Of a stretch of DNA of 64,000 nucleotides, positions 17,042-24,900 are shown piece by piece. Where the stretch lies: the NCBI RefSeq assembly GCF_030150205.1, contig NZ_JASLGT010000009.1:310001-374000 (forward strand), given 5' to 3'. The stretch comes from Niabella sp. GTDB taxonomy: Bacteria; Bacteroidota; Bacteroidia; Chitinophagales; Chitinophagaceae. Position 1 is the stretch's first letter; the number at the start of each line of letters is the position of its first letter. The notes below the pieces were generated by a model. That model had not been told where the DNA came from and did not search any database. It worked only from the letters and a program-made list of their open reading frames with translations. Position numbers and translations under genes: made by a program.

Positions 17042-17608
17042 CTACTTTTTATATTGAGAAAAGAATATTTTTTTCAGCCGCATCAGGCATTTATACTTCT
17101 GAGTTTTAGCATTTTCTGCGTTGGTATAGCCAAATGTTTCGGCTATTTCCAGCATGCTCTTTTTCTTAAAGTAAAAGGCCTCCAATAAACTTTTGCAAGG
17201 CTCGCCCAGGTGCTGGATCGAATGATGCATCAGGTCAAATTCCTGGTCCTTTTGCTCATGCACTTCCAGATCATCATCTACTTTCACCAGGTTTTCAGAA
17301 TCATTCCATTCTTCCGTAAACCGGCTTTGCTGCTGTAACCTCTTTAACCACAGTCGCTTAGCTACTGAATATAAATATGTTTTGATCTGGCAGTTAAGCT
17401 CAAATGTTCCTGACCGCGCCTTTTCAAAGAGTACCACCATCGCTTCCTGGAAAATATCCCGGGCATCATCGGCGGTACCATTATTATTGACTACCAAAGC
17501 CTGAATGAGGTTGTAATGCTGTTTGTATATTTCTTCGGTTGACTTCTTATCATTGCGCGCTAAACCCTTCAGTAGCAATATTTCCTGTTCTAAGATCGTC
17601 TCTTTCAC
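17042..17608 (-). CDS. ECF-type RNA polymerase sigma factor
   Basis: A 188-residue sigma-70 family protein with only regions 2 and 4. Region 2 includes DDARDIFQEAMVVLFEKA (the D-x-F-Q-E motif for core binding and -10 recognition). Region 4 is LLEAFYFKKKSMLEIAETFG followed by a basic helix (QKYKCLMRLKK), the -35-binding HTH. It is the first gene of a two-gene operon with a membrane-anchored protease whose N-terminus looks like an anti-sigma domain. It probably directs an envelope-stress regulon. No Bacteroidota housekeeping promoter was recognised upstream, consistent with possible autoregulation. Confidence 0.9.
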   Translation of the reverse strand: MKETILEQEILLLKGLARNDKKSTEEIYKQHYNLIQALVVNNNGTADDARDIFQEAMVVLFEKARSGTFELNCQIKTYLYSVAKRLWLKRLQQQSRFTEEWNDSENLVKVDDDLEVHEQKDQEFDLMHHSIQHLGEPCKSLLEAFYFKKKSMLEIAETFGYTNAENAKTQKYKCLMRLKKIFFSQYKK

Positions 17609-17744
17609 GCTTTGTTCCGTTTATAATACTTTTTTTTAAAAATAGTAACCCTTTCCCACTAAGAAAAACTTTTTTATCGGCAGGCAGGTTACCTTTCCTG
17701 AATTTTTGTATTAACCTTAAATCTCTAATCTAAAAATTAAAGTA

Positions 17745-17954
17745 ATGAAAAAAATATTTATTATCCTGGCAATCAGTTCTGTAGGTTTTGTAGCATGTAA
17801 TAATAGTGGAGAAGGAGAAAAAGGTGCAGATACTACAGCCGTTGCTCCAACCGAACCCGCCAGCGTTACACCGGCCGCTCCTGCAAATACCGATACGGTG
17901 ATCAATCTGGACACCAATCATGCACCTGCAGCAGATACTTCTGTAAAAAAATAA
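17745..17954 (+). CDS. Small Ala/Thr-rich lipoprotein
   Basis: A 69-residue protein with a short signal peptide MKKIFIILAISSVGFVAC ending in a lipobox (G-F-V-A-C18). The mature chain is low-complexity, Ala/Pro/Thr/Asp-rich (TTAVAPTEPASVTPAAPANT) and carries no recognisable domain. A strong terminator follows at 17980. The gene is well separated from its neighbours and diverges from the sigma factor gene. Function unknown; small lipoproteins of this composition are common in Bacteroidota envelopes. Confidence 0.62.
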   Translation: MKKIFIILAISSVGFVACNNSGEGEKGADTTAVAPTEPASVTPAAPANTDTVINLDTNHAPAADTSVKK

Positions 17955-17979
17955 GTGATTCATATTCGGCAAATAAAAG

Positions 17980-18010
17980 GCCATCCCCGAACAGGCAGGA
18001 TGGCTTTTTT
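17980..18010 (+). terminator. Intrinsic terminator after the small lipoprotein
   Basis: GCCATCC (17980-17986) pairs with GGATGGC (17998-18004) around an 11-nt loop and is followed by TTTTTT. It is 25 nt after the lipoprotein stop. Confidence 0.82.
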
Positions 18011-18024
18011 ATGTTTACTGTTCA

Positions 18025-18057
18025 TTGCTGTTCGAGACTTAAAGTCTCGAACAGCAA
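18025..18057. promoter_or_regulatory. 33-nt near-perfect palindrome upstream of the helicase
   Basis: TTGCTGTTCGAGACTT (18025-18040) is perfectly complementary to AAGTCTCGAACAGCAA (18042-18057) with a single base in the middle. It is followed by an A-run, not a T-run, so it is not a terminator for either strand. A -7 box starts 10 nt downstream, so the palindrome covers the -20 to -50 region and could be an operator. Confidence 0.55.
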
Positions 18058-18066
18058 AAAAAAGCA

Positions 18067-18074
18067 TACCTTTG
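18067..18074 (+). promoter_or_regulatory. Putative -7 box of the DEAD-box helicase gene
   Basis: TACCTTTG matches TAnnTTTG exactly and lies 27 nt before the GTG at 18101. The -33 region is taken up by the palindrome and has no TTG at the usual distance. Confidence 0.5.
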
Positions 18075-18100
18075 CGGGTTCATTTTATAAAAATATTTTA

Positions 18101-19756
18101 GTGGTTACATTTGAATCGTTGGGAATTGAAGAGGGACTCCTTCAATCATTACAGCAAATAGGGTTTCAAACCCCTACTCCAATACAGGAACAAGCAATAC
18201 CGGTTTTATTAGAGGGAACAAAAGATTTTATCGGACTGGCGCAAACCGGTACCGGTAAAACGGCTGCCTTTGGTTTGCCATTGCTGCAACTGATTGACCG
18301 GTCATTTCCTTCTCCCCAGGCACTGATCATTTGTCCTACCCGGGAATTGTGTTTGCAGATTACGAACGACCTGCAAACCTTCCGTCAAAAGAATGCACAT
18401 ATCGGCATCACCGCCGTATATGGGGGAACTGCAATCAGTCAGCAGATCCGTGAAATAAAAAGAGGAACACATATTGTTGTAGCAACACCGGGGCGGTTAA
18501 TTGACCTGATCGAACGAAAAGCGATCAACCTGGAAGATATTCACTACGTAGTACTGGATGAAGCGGATGAGATGTTGAACATGGGCTTTAAAGATGATAT
18601 TGAATTCATCCTGAAGGAAACGCCCAACCGCCAGAGCACCTGGCTGTTTAGTGCTACCATGCCCAAAGAGATCCGGCAGGTAAGTAAGCGCTATATGGAA
18701 AATCCCTTTGAAATTACGGTGGGAAAAGCCAACTCAGCCAATACCAATATTGCCCATCAGTATTATCAGACGCAACATATCAACCGGTACGAGACGTTGA
18801 AACGCATTATCGATTTTAACCCGGGGATGTATGGCATTGTATTTACAAGAACCAAGGCAGATGCCCAGCAGATCACCGAACAATTGATTCGTGAAGGATA
18901 TGATATTGAGGCGTTGCACGGAGATCTTACCCAGGTACAGCGCGATAAAGTAATGGGCCGTTTCCGCGAAAAATCACTGGAGCTGTTAATTGCAACGGAT
19001 GTGGCCGCACGGGGCATTGATGTGCAGGGGATCACACATGTAATTAATTATGAGCTTCCTGATGATACGGAAGTATATACCCACCGGAGTGGACGTACCG
19101 GTCGTGCCGGTCTTAGTGGCATCTCCATTTCGATTGTAACACCCAAGGAAGTATACCGGTTAAGACAAATCGAAAAGCTGATCAACACAAAGTTCAATAA
19201 GATCGATATTCCATCGGGTAAGGATGTTTGCCGGAAGCAGTTCTTCCATTTTATCGATAAAATGTTGAAAGCCGATATCAGTCATGGGGAATACGAAGCC
19301 TATGTGCCGGTATTGGAAGAGAAATTTGAAAACATCAGTAAGGAGGAAGTGTTACAGCGTGTTGCAGCCCTGGAATTTGACCGCTTCCTGAAATATTATG
19401 AAAACTCTGTAGATCTGAACCTGCGGAACGACCGCGGCGGCGACGACCGGAAAGGCGCACGCGGGCAGGAGCGGGGTAGCCGCGGATTTGGCAACGGACA
19501 ATACCAGCGCCTGTTTGTAAACCTGGGAACAAAAGACGGTTTTTACAAAGCCAGCTTCCTGCAGTTTATCCTGGACATGAGCCGCCTGAGTAAGGATAAC
19601 CTGGGCCGGATCGATATGAAGGAAATGAACAGCTGGGTTGAAGTGGATTCCGCTTCTGCACGCATCATGATCAAGGCCCTCGACGGAAAAAACTACCGGG
19701 GCAGAAGGATTCGCATGAACGACGCCGAAAGTGGTGGCGGGCGCAGAAAGGGATAG
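18101..19756 (+). CDS. DEAD-box RNA helicase with DbpA-type RNA-binding tail
   Basis: A 551-residue ATP-dependent RNA helicase. It has the Q motif (TPTPIQEQAIP), motif I AQTGTGKT, motif II LDEADEM, motif III FSATMP, and motif VI HRSGRTGRAG. A Gly/Arg-rich linker (RGGDDRKGARGQERGSRGF) leads to a C-terminal DbpA-like RNA-binding domain (VNLGTKDGFYKASFLQFI and IGRIDM-type strand), suggesting work on rRNA during ribosome assembly or cold adaptation. The frame is open upstream to an ATG at 18011, but that version would translate through a 33-nt palindrome and the -7 box; GTG 18101 (VVTFESLGI) fits the family start. Confidence 0.88.
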   Translation: MVTFESLGIEEGLLQSLQQIGFQTPTPIQEQAIPVLLEGTKDFIGLAQTGTGKTAAFGLPLLQLIDRSFPSPQALIICPTRELCLQITNDLQTFRQKNAHIGITAVYGGTAISQQIREIKRGTHIVVATPGRLIDLIERKAINLEDIHYVVLDEADEMLNMGFKDDIEFILKETPNRQSTWLFSATMPKEIRQVSKRYMENPFEITVGKANSANTNIAHQYYQTQHINRYETLKRIIDFNPGMYGIVFTRTKADAQQITEQLIREGYDIEALHGDLTQVQRDKVMGRFREKSLELLIATDVAARGIDVQGITHVINYELPDDTEVYTHRSGRTGRAGLSGISISIVTPKEVYRLRQIEKLINTKFNKIDIPSGKDVCRKQFFHFIDKMLKADISHGEYEAYVPVLEEKFENISKEEVLQRVAALEFDRFLKYYENSVDLNLRNDRGGDDRKGARGQERGSRGFGNGQYQRLFVNLGTKDGFYKASFLQFILDMSRLSKDNLGRIDMKEMNSWVEVDSASARIMIKALDGKNYRGRRIRMNDAESGGGRRKG

Positions 19757-19774
19757 GGGGTAAAAGAAATGTTT

Positions 19775-19815
19775 AAAGTGAGCAGTGAAATGTTATGCAT
19801 TTCACTGCTCACTTT
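19775..19815. terminator. Bidirectional terminator between convergent genes
   Basis: Perfect 18-nt arms (AAAGTGAGCAGTGAAATG at 19775-19792 and CATTTCACTGCTCACTTT at 19798-19815) flank a 5-nt loop in the 64-nt space between the helicase (+) and the SIMPL gene (-). The outer AAA/TTT ends give a short U-run in both directions. Confidence 0.85.
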
Positions 19816-19820
19816 TCTGT

Positions 19821-20594
19821 TTATTTAACCACACATTCCAGGTTTACCGTAATGCTGGCGGTTTTGTTTTTGGATGAAGTATTAAAAGTGCCTCCATAGC
19901 TGTAATCCTCATTGGTGTTTTGTCCCGTGATCTGAAAGATCCCCATATTGGCCTTAACCACGTTGCCTAAAGCGCCGCCTGTGTTTTTGGCAATCGTCTC
20001 TGCCCGTTTGCGCGCATCTTCCGCAGCCTTTGCCAGCAGGTCTAACTTAAGATCCGCCAGTTTGGTATAAAAATACAAGGGCTCCGGTGAATTGAGCTCG
20101 ATACCTGTTTCGATCAGTTCGGTAATTTCCCGGGAAAGTGCTTCCACCTTTGCAATATCACCCGATTCTACTTTTACATTCTGGGTAAGGTTATAACCGC
20201 CAAATGTGGTGGTGGTCGACTTGGTTTCTTCGTTATAGTTCGACCGGAAGATCTTATCGATCTTCACAGAAGAAAAGATCATCTGCTTGGGCGTAATACC
20301 TTTGCGGGTAAGGTAATTCCGTACATTGGTTTCATCCTGCTTTAATAATGCGTATGCCGCTTTTAAATCAAAGTCGGTGCGGTTATAGCTGCCGTTCCAG
20401 GCAATAAGATCACTGGTAAAATCTTTTTCAGCGCTGCCGGTTACCCGGATGGTCTGGCGGCTTTTGAATTTATATTTATAGGCGCCGGCTACAATAAACC
20501 CGGCCAGCAAAATACAAATTCCAATAATGGCAAGGCCTATTAAACCACGATTGCCGGAATTGGTGTTTGTTCCGGTATTTTCTGTGTTACTCAT
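19821..20594 (-). CDS. SIMPL (DUF541) domain protein
   Basis: A 257-residue protein. Residues of about 17-41 form one membrane segment (GLIGLAIIGICILLAGFIVAG), so the rest is periplasmic. The following IRVTGSAEKDFTSDLIAWNG and the later DARKRAETIAKNTGGALGNV are the marks of the SIMPL/DUF541 family (E. coli YggE relatives, linked to oxidative stress and outer-membrane quality). The gene stands alone with a promoter at 20599-20629 and a terminator shared with the helicase. The molecular activity of the family is not established. Confidence 0.83.
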   Translation of the reverse strand: MSNTENTGTNTNSGNRGLIGLAIIGICILLAGFIVAGAYKYKFKSRQTIRVTGSAEKDFTSDLIAWNGSYNRTDFDLKAAYALLKQDETNVRNYLTRKGITPKQMIFSSVKIDKIFRSNYNEETKSTTTTFGGYNLTQNVKVESGDIAKVEALSREITELIETGIELNSPEPLYFYTKLADLKLDLLAKAAEDARKRAETIAKNTGGALGNVVKANMGIFQITGQNTNEDYSYGGTFNTSSKNKTASITVNLECVVK

Positions 20595-20598
20595 ATAA

Positions 20599-20629
20599 CT
20601 AAATTAGGCAAAAGGCTGCAGCTGGCAAA
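20599..20629 (-). promoter_or_regulatory. Promoter of the SIMPL gene
   Basis: On the minus strand TTTG (20626-20629) is followed after 19 nt by TAATTTAG (20599-20606), seven of eight to TAnnTTTG. The box is only 4 nt from the ATG, so a leaderless or very short-leader mRNA is implied. Confidence 0.45.
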
Positions 20630-20796
20630 ATTCACGGGCGTGCAGGGCAGAAGGGCCTGTTAGAATAAATGGGTTTTCTCAAAGCAGCTTATCTCTTGAT
20701 TGTGAATGATTTTGGTTTTTTTCACAAATAATTTACAACCCACTTGTTATCTATTTACTGTTTTCAGCGTCTTACTTGTAGAAAAACAGAAGTAAA

Positions 20797-21432
20797 ATGA
20801 AAAGCCGTTTAATAAAATTTTTAGGAGTGGCGGCGGTAATCCTGGTGCTGGCTGGCTGTGGTCCTTCAGCACACGTAGAAACTTCCCGCGATGCCAATTT
20901 TAGCCGGTACCGCACATTTGCATGGGCTGAAAAAAAAGACCGCCGGGGTCGCACCGGCAATAGTACTATGATGGAAAGCCAGGTTAAAAGTGCTATTTCA
21001 GATCGTTTGCAATCCCGTATGGGTTGGCAGCAGGTATCGCGTAATCCGGATGTGATCTTAAGTTATGATGTGTTGGTAGAGCGCGGATCACGGATAGAAT
21101 CGGATCCCCGTTATGGCTGGGGAGGATTCCGTACTTTTTATAACCCCTACAGTCGCCGTTTTTATAATGTGTATTATCCTTCAACGTTTATGGGGTATGA
21201 CAACTATGAAGTGCCCACAAAAGAAGGAACCATTACGGTAACAATGGTAGATGCCCGTACAGACGAAACGGTTATGCAGGGGTGGGCTACAGATGAGGTA
21301 AACAGCCGAAGGATTTCAGGAAGAGAGATCGACCGGATCGTGGATGCGATCTTCAGAAAATGGGAATCCGGCTCAAGGAATAACCGGTACAATGAGGGAA
21401 GAAGAAATTCCCGTTCCGGCGGACGGTATTAA
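20797..21432 (+). CDS. DUF4136 family lipoprotein
   Basis: A 211-residue lipoprotein with signal peptide and lipobox LAGC (Cys25). The mature part starts with RDANFSRYRTFAWAE, the usual opening of DUF4136, followed by conserved SAISDRLQSRMGWQQVSRNP and ending in a helix around IDRIVDAIFRKW. The tail is Arg/Asn/Ser-rich. The family is exported in many Bacteroidota and Proteobacteria; no activity is known. It is a single gene with a terminator 39 nt downstream. Confidence 0.82.
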   Translation: MKSRLIKFLGVAAVILVLAGCGPSAHVETSRDANFSRYRTFAWAEKKDRRGRTGNSTMMESQVKSAISDRLQSRMGWQQVSRNPDVILSYDVLVERGSRIESDPRYGWGGFRTFYNPYSRRFYNVYYPSTFMGYDNYEVPTKEGTITVTMVDARTDETVMQGWATDEVNSRRISGREIDRIVDAIFRKWESGSRNNRYNEGRRNSRSGGRY

Positions 21433-21470
21433 AGATATTGAAGACAGTAGTTTGGTTTGGTAGTTACAAT

Positions 21471-21507
21471 GGGCCTCTGTTATTTTTAACGGAGGCCCTT
21501 CTTTTTT
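21471..21507 (+). terminator. Intrinsic terminator after the DUF4136 gene
   Basis: GGGCCTCTGTTA (21471-21482) pairs with TAACGGAGGCCC (21487-21498), one T-G pair, around a 4-nt loop and is followed by TTCTTTTTT. Confidence 0.87.
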
Positions 21508-21508
21508 G

Positions 21509-21705
21509 TTTCAGGTTTCCCGTTCAAAGTTCCAGGTTAAATTTCGTTTCATACCTGGTGGAGATGTCAACGCTCCAAGCCGTGGCGTCATCAACTGATA
21601 GCTGAATCTGATAGCTGAAGGCTGATGGCTGAAAACTGATGGCCGTTCCTGGTTTCACGTTCAAAGTTCCAGGTTAGATCCGGCCCCGGGCCTGAAGCTT
21701 TAAGG
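21509..21705. repeat. Composite intergenic repeat (copy A)
   Basis: Two copies of a motif ending ..CGTTCAAAGTTCCAGGTTA (near 21522 and 21659) flank a block of degenerate CTGATAGCTGAA / GCTGATGGCTGAAAACTGAT units (21595-21645). The same motif-plus-CTGA arrangement recurs at 22225-22285, 29297-29560 and 42541-42920, and its reverse complement near 37806-37842. It is non-coding. Confidence 0.6.
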
Positions 21706-21712
21706 TGATGCG

Positions 21713-22201
21713 TTAAACATCGCGCTCTTTCAACAGCTGATCGAGATCCAGTTCGCGCGTATACATTTCAAGACTGCCGTCCGGGTGCTGCGGCCAGGCC
21801 TCCTTTGGACGGTCCCAGTAAAGTTCAACGCCATTTCCATCCGGATCGTTCAGGTACAGGGCCTCTGATACGCCATGATCTGCAGCGCCGGTAAGCGGAT
21901 AATGCGCCTGTATAAGCTGGTATAAAATATTGGCCAGATCTTTTCGCGTGGGATAGAGAATGGCCGTATGAAAAAGGCCCGGTGCCTTTACCGGTGCGGG
22001 CGGTGCATCTTTGCTGTACCAGGTATTCAAACCAATATGGTGATGGTATCCTCCGGCGGAAATAAAGGCGGCCTGTGTACCATACATGGTGGTGAGCTCA
22101 AATCCCAGCAATCCGCAATAAAAATCAATTGACCGCTGCAGGTCGGAAACCTTCAGGTGTACATGACCGATCCTGGTTGCGGAAGGAATTTTATAATCCA
22201 T
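21713..22201 (-). CDS. VOC-family (glyoxalase/ring-cleavage dioxygenase-like) protein
   Basis: A 162-residue vicinal-oxygen-chelate protein. IGHVHLKVSDLQRSIDFYCG begins the first beta-alpha-beta-beta-beta module, with the metal-ligand His in H-V-H-L-K. A second module begins at GLFHTAILYPTRKDLA and ends LNDPDGNGVELYWDRP, whose Glu is the third ligand position. This matches the N-terminal half of CatE-like catechol-2,3-dioxygenase relatives, but such single-chain versions are functionally diverse. It is a solitary gene between repeat-rich gaps; no substrate is predicted. Confidence 0.75.
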   Translation of the reverse strand: MDYKIPSATRIGHVHLKVSDLQRSIDFYCGLLGFELTTMYGTQAAFISAGGYHHHIGLNTWYSKDAPPAPVKAPGLFHTAILYPTRKDLANILYQLIQAHYPLTGAADHGVSEALYLNDPDGNGVELYWDRPKEAWPQHPDGSLEMYTRELDLDQLLKERDV

Positions 22202-22289
22202 AATTTTTGTTTCAGCCCGCCCGGACGACCGGGGTTTGAAGTTTAAAGTTTCATCTTGGGGATGGTACCTGAAACGTTAAACTGGAACG

Positions 22290-23267
22290 TTAAGCCTCCC
22301 AGGCAAGTGCACTGGCACCCAGGATCGCCGCATCGGCTTCTTTCAGTTCACTGAACACCAGCTTTACCTTGTTTTGAAAAATAGGCAGCAGGTTTTTTTC
22401 CATGTGCTCCTTCGTGGGCTTCATAATATAATCACCTGCCTTTATAACGCCACCAAAAAGAATAATGGCTTCCGGCGAAGAGAACATAATAAAGTTGGCC
22501 AGCGCTTCTCCCAATATCTGTCCGGTATAACGGAATACCTCCATTGCGGTTTCATCTCCTTTTTCAGCCAGTTCAAATACGGCAAGGGAATCAAGGTTTT
22601 CCTCCGGAACATCATTCAATGCGGAGTGAATATTTTCGGCTCTTAATTTTTTAGCGGTAATGGCAATACCGGTTGCGGAGCAATAGGCCTCCAGCGATCC
22701 GTGTGCACCTGTGCTCCAGTGTTTACGTCCACCCGGGCGTACGATCGTGTGCCCCAGTTCACCGGCAAACCCGTCATGGCCATACAGCATCAGCCCATTC
22801 GCAACAATGCCGCTGCCCACGCCCGTACCCAGGGTGATCATGATGAAATCTTTCATGCCTCTTGCCGCGCCATACATCATTTCACCCATGGCCGCTGCAT
22901 TGGCATCATTGGTAAGGGTACAGGGAATGCCGAATTTATCGCTCACCAGTTTTGCAATCGGAATGACACCTCTCCAGGGGAGGTTTGGTGCATATTCGAT
23001 CGTTCCTGTATAATAGTTTCCATTGGGAGCGCCCATGCCGATGCCCTTGATGCCAATGGCATTATTTTTTTCAATAATGGGCTTCATCGCCTCATAAAGG
23101 CCTTCAATAAATGCTTCAATAGTAGGATATGCATCCGTTTTTATATCTCCTTTATCCAAAATTTCACCCCTGTGATTCACAATGCCGTATTTGGTATTTG
23201 TACCACCTATATCAATGCCAATCGCTAATTCACTTGACAAGTCTAAAATTCCCATATCATTATTCAT
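22290..23267 (-). CDS. ROK-family sugar kinase (glucokinase-like)
   Basis: A 325-residue ROK kinase. AIGIDIGGTNTKYGIVNHRG is the ATP-binding phosphate-1 motif. LTNDANAAAMGE contains the catalytic Asp (N-D-A-N-A), and MITLGTGVGSGIV is the phosphate-2 motif. ELGHTIV followed by G-x-H-G-S-L-E-A-Y-C is the ROK signature, although some Cys of the usual C-x-C-G-x2-G-C-x-E zinc motif are missing (H-W-S-T-G-A-H-G-S-L-E). It would phosphorylate glucose or a related hexose. It lies 10 nt after a sugar:proton symporter gene on the same strand, so import and phosphorylation are coupled. Confidence 0.87.
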   Translation of the reverse strand: MNNDMGILDLSSELAIGIDIGGTNTKYGIVNHRGEILDKGDIKTDAYPTIEAFIEGLYEAMKPIIEKNNAIGIKGIGMGAPNGNYYTGTIEYAPNLPWRGVIPIAKLVSDKFGIPCTLTNDANAAAMGEMMYGAARGMKDFIMITLGTGVGSGIVANGLMLYGHDGFAGELGHTIVRPGGRKHWSTGAHGSLEAYCSATGIAITAKKLRAENIHSALNDVPEENLDSLAVFELAEKGDETAMEVFRYTGQILGEALANFIMFSSPEAIILFGGVIKAGDYIMKPTKEHMEKNLLPIFQNKVKLVFSELKEADAAILGASALAWEA

Positions 23268-23277
23268 TTAATACATA

Positions 23278-24768
23278 TTAATGTCCGCCCCCCGAAGTCT
23301 TTACATCATAATCGATGCCTTGCTGTTTCAGGGCGGCCTTTGCCCTTATGGCATAAAAGGCAAGATAAGCAAAGCAAGCGACACCAACAAAGTAAGAATA
23401 CTGGATGCCCAGGTGTTCCGGAGCTGCCAGCCAGCCCTGGAGCAGGCTTACAAAGCCACCACCCATAATCATAAAAATGAGCAGGCTGGAACCTTTATTG
23501 GTAAACTTACCTAAGCCGGCGATGGACAATGTAAAGATACAGGGCCAGAGGGTAGAGCAGAATAGCCCTACGCAGATAAAAGCATAAACGCTGGTCATTT
23601 TATCGGCAAAGATTCCGATAAGCAGGGCAAGCATGCCCATGCAACTAAAAATGAGCAACTGTCTTGCCGGGTTTCCCTTACTTAAAATATCGCAAACGAT
23701 GAGGCCCACAATCAGGAGGGCATAAATATAAAAAGGTGTGATATCATGGTTTGCGATCTTGTTTACCAGCAGGAAAACGGCAAACGCGATATAGGGCATC
23801 AGGAATCGCAAAATGCTTTTTGCACCCTTTGAGAGATCAAAAGCGCCTACAGACCCTGTCCAGCGACCGATCATCAGGCTGGCCCAGTAAAGGGATACAA
23901 AGGGTGCGATCTTATCGGTAGGTGTTTGCAGGTGCTCTTTCATAAACTCCGGCAAATTGGCCGCGGTGCTTACTTCTACACCTACATAAACAAATATGGC
24001 AATCATACCCAGCACCAGTTGGGGGTATGCAAAAACAGAATGCCGTGCCGGTGGGGTTACGCTGGTTTCCAGATCCAGCGATTGTTTGCTGCCATCTGCT
24101 TCCAGGTTATCCGATGTGGAAATGGCTTCAAGATCGATCTTATTCGGAACTGAAGAAAACCGGAAAATGATTGCCACAATCACAAACGCTAATCCCAACA
24201 CCAGGTAGGGAACTTTAATGCTCTGGATATCTGCACTGGCGCTGGACGCGGTAACAGATCCGAAGATCGCAAAGCTTACGACCAGGGGCCCGATGGTGGT
24301 ACCAAAATTATTAACACCACCGGCAAGGCTCAAACGCTGTGAGCCCAGCTTGGGATCTCCCATAATAATGGCCAGGGGATTGGCCGCGGTTTGCTGAAGT
24401 GAAAAACCAAGACCTACAATAAACAGACCTACAATAAATAAGGCAAAGGATTCCTGTTGAGCGGCAGGGTAAAACATCAGGGTGCCCAGGGCAGAGATGA
24501 TGAGGCCCAGCGAAATACCATTTTTATAACCAATCTTTTGAAGAAGGTCTTTGCGGATGGCGCTGCTGATCAAAAGGAAGATCAGGGAGCCGATGGTATA
24601 CGCTACATAAAATGCAAAAGAAACCATTTGGGATTGTACCTGGGTAAGGTGCAATTTTTCTTTAAACACCGGTATCAGGATATCATTACTGGCAGCAACA
24701 AAGCCCCAGAAAAAAAACACGATAATTAACGTTCCAAATTGAGACCATTTTGTCGTTTGATTCGCCAT
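23278..24768 (-). CDS. FHS-family sugar:H+ symporter (FucP/GlcP-like MFS)
   Basis: A 496-residue inner-membrane transporter with about 12 membrane segments. FFFWGFVAASNDILIPVF near residue 18 is the first helix motif of the FucP/GluP group, and LGFSLQQTAANPLAIIMG resembles its conserved helix 4 region. A charged central loop (about residues 210-245) separates the halves. These symporters carry glucose, galactose or fucose. The partner kinase gene follows directly. AATCGTTTAA (24772-24781), the LacI-like motif seen at the two PULs, lies 4 nt upstream of the start codon. Confidence 0.87.
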   Translation of the reverse strand: MANQTTKWSQFGTLIIVFFFWGFVAASNDILIPVFKEKLHLTQVQSQMVSFAFYVAYTIGSLIFLLISSAIRKDLLQKIGYKNGISLGLIISALGTLMFYPAAQQESFALFIVGLFIVGLGFSLQQTAANPLAIIMGDPKLGSQRLSLAGGVNNFGTTIGPLVVSFAIFGSVTASSASADIQSIKVPYLVLGLAFVIVAIIFRFSSVPNKIDLEAISTSDNLEADGSKQSLDLETSVTPPARHSVFAYPQLVLGMIAIFVYVGVEVSTAANLPEFMKEHLQTPTDKIAPFVSLYWASLMIGRWTGSVGAFDLSKGAKSILRFLMPYIAFAVFLLVNKIANHDITPFYIYALLIVGLIVCDILSKGNPARQLLIFSCMGMLALLIGIFADKMTSVYAFICVGLFCSTLWPCIFTLSIAGLGKFTNKGSSLLIFMIMGGGFVSLLQGWLAAPEHLGIQYSYFVGVACFAYLAFYAIRAKAALKQQGIDYDVKTSGGGH

Positions 24769-24771
24769 GTC

Positions 24772-24781
24772 AATCGTTTAA
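24772..24781 (-). promoter_or_regulatory. Possible LacI-type site upstream of the symporter
   Basis: AATCGTTTAA on the plus strand (TTAAACGATT on the minus strand) is identical to 48241-48250 in the PUL 1 leader and shares AACGATT with three more sites in the window. It lies directly before the ATG of the symporter. Position and identity are seen; binding by the LacI protein encoded at 47020 is inferred. Confidence 0.35.
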
Positions 24782-24900
24782 TTTTTAAGAGGTAGTAAAT
24801 GTAAATAGTTATCATCTAAATAAAAATTTTAATTCTTTCCATTGCAATTTCTATTCATTTATAAATAATGCTTACATTAGTAACGGAAGAAACTAGTATT

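Noticed and set aside
18011..18100. An ATG start for the helicase 30 codons further upstream
   Set aside because: The extension would encode a palindrome and the -7 box and does not resemble helicase N-termini.
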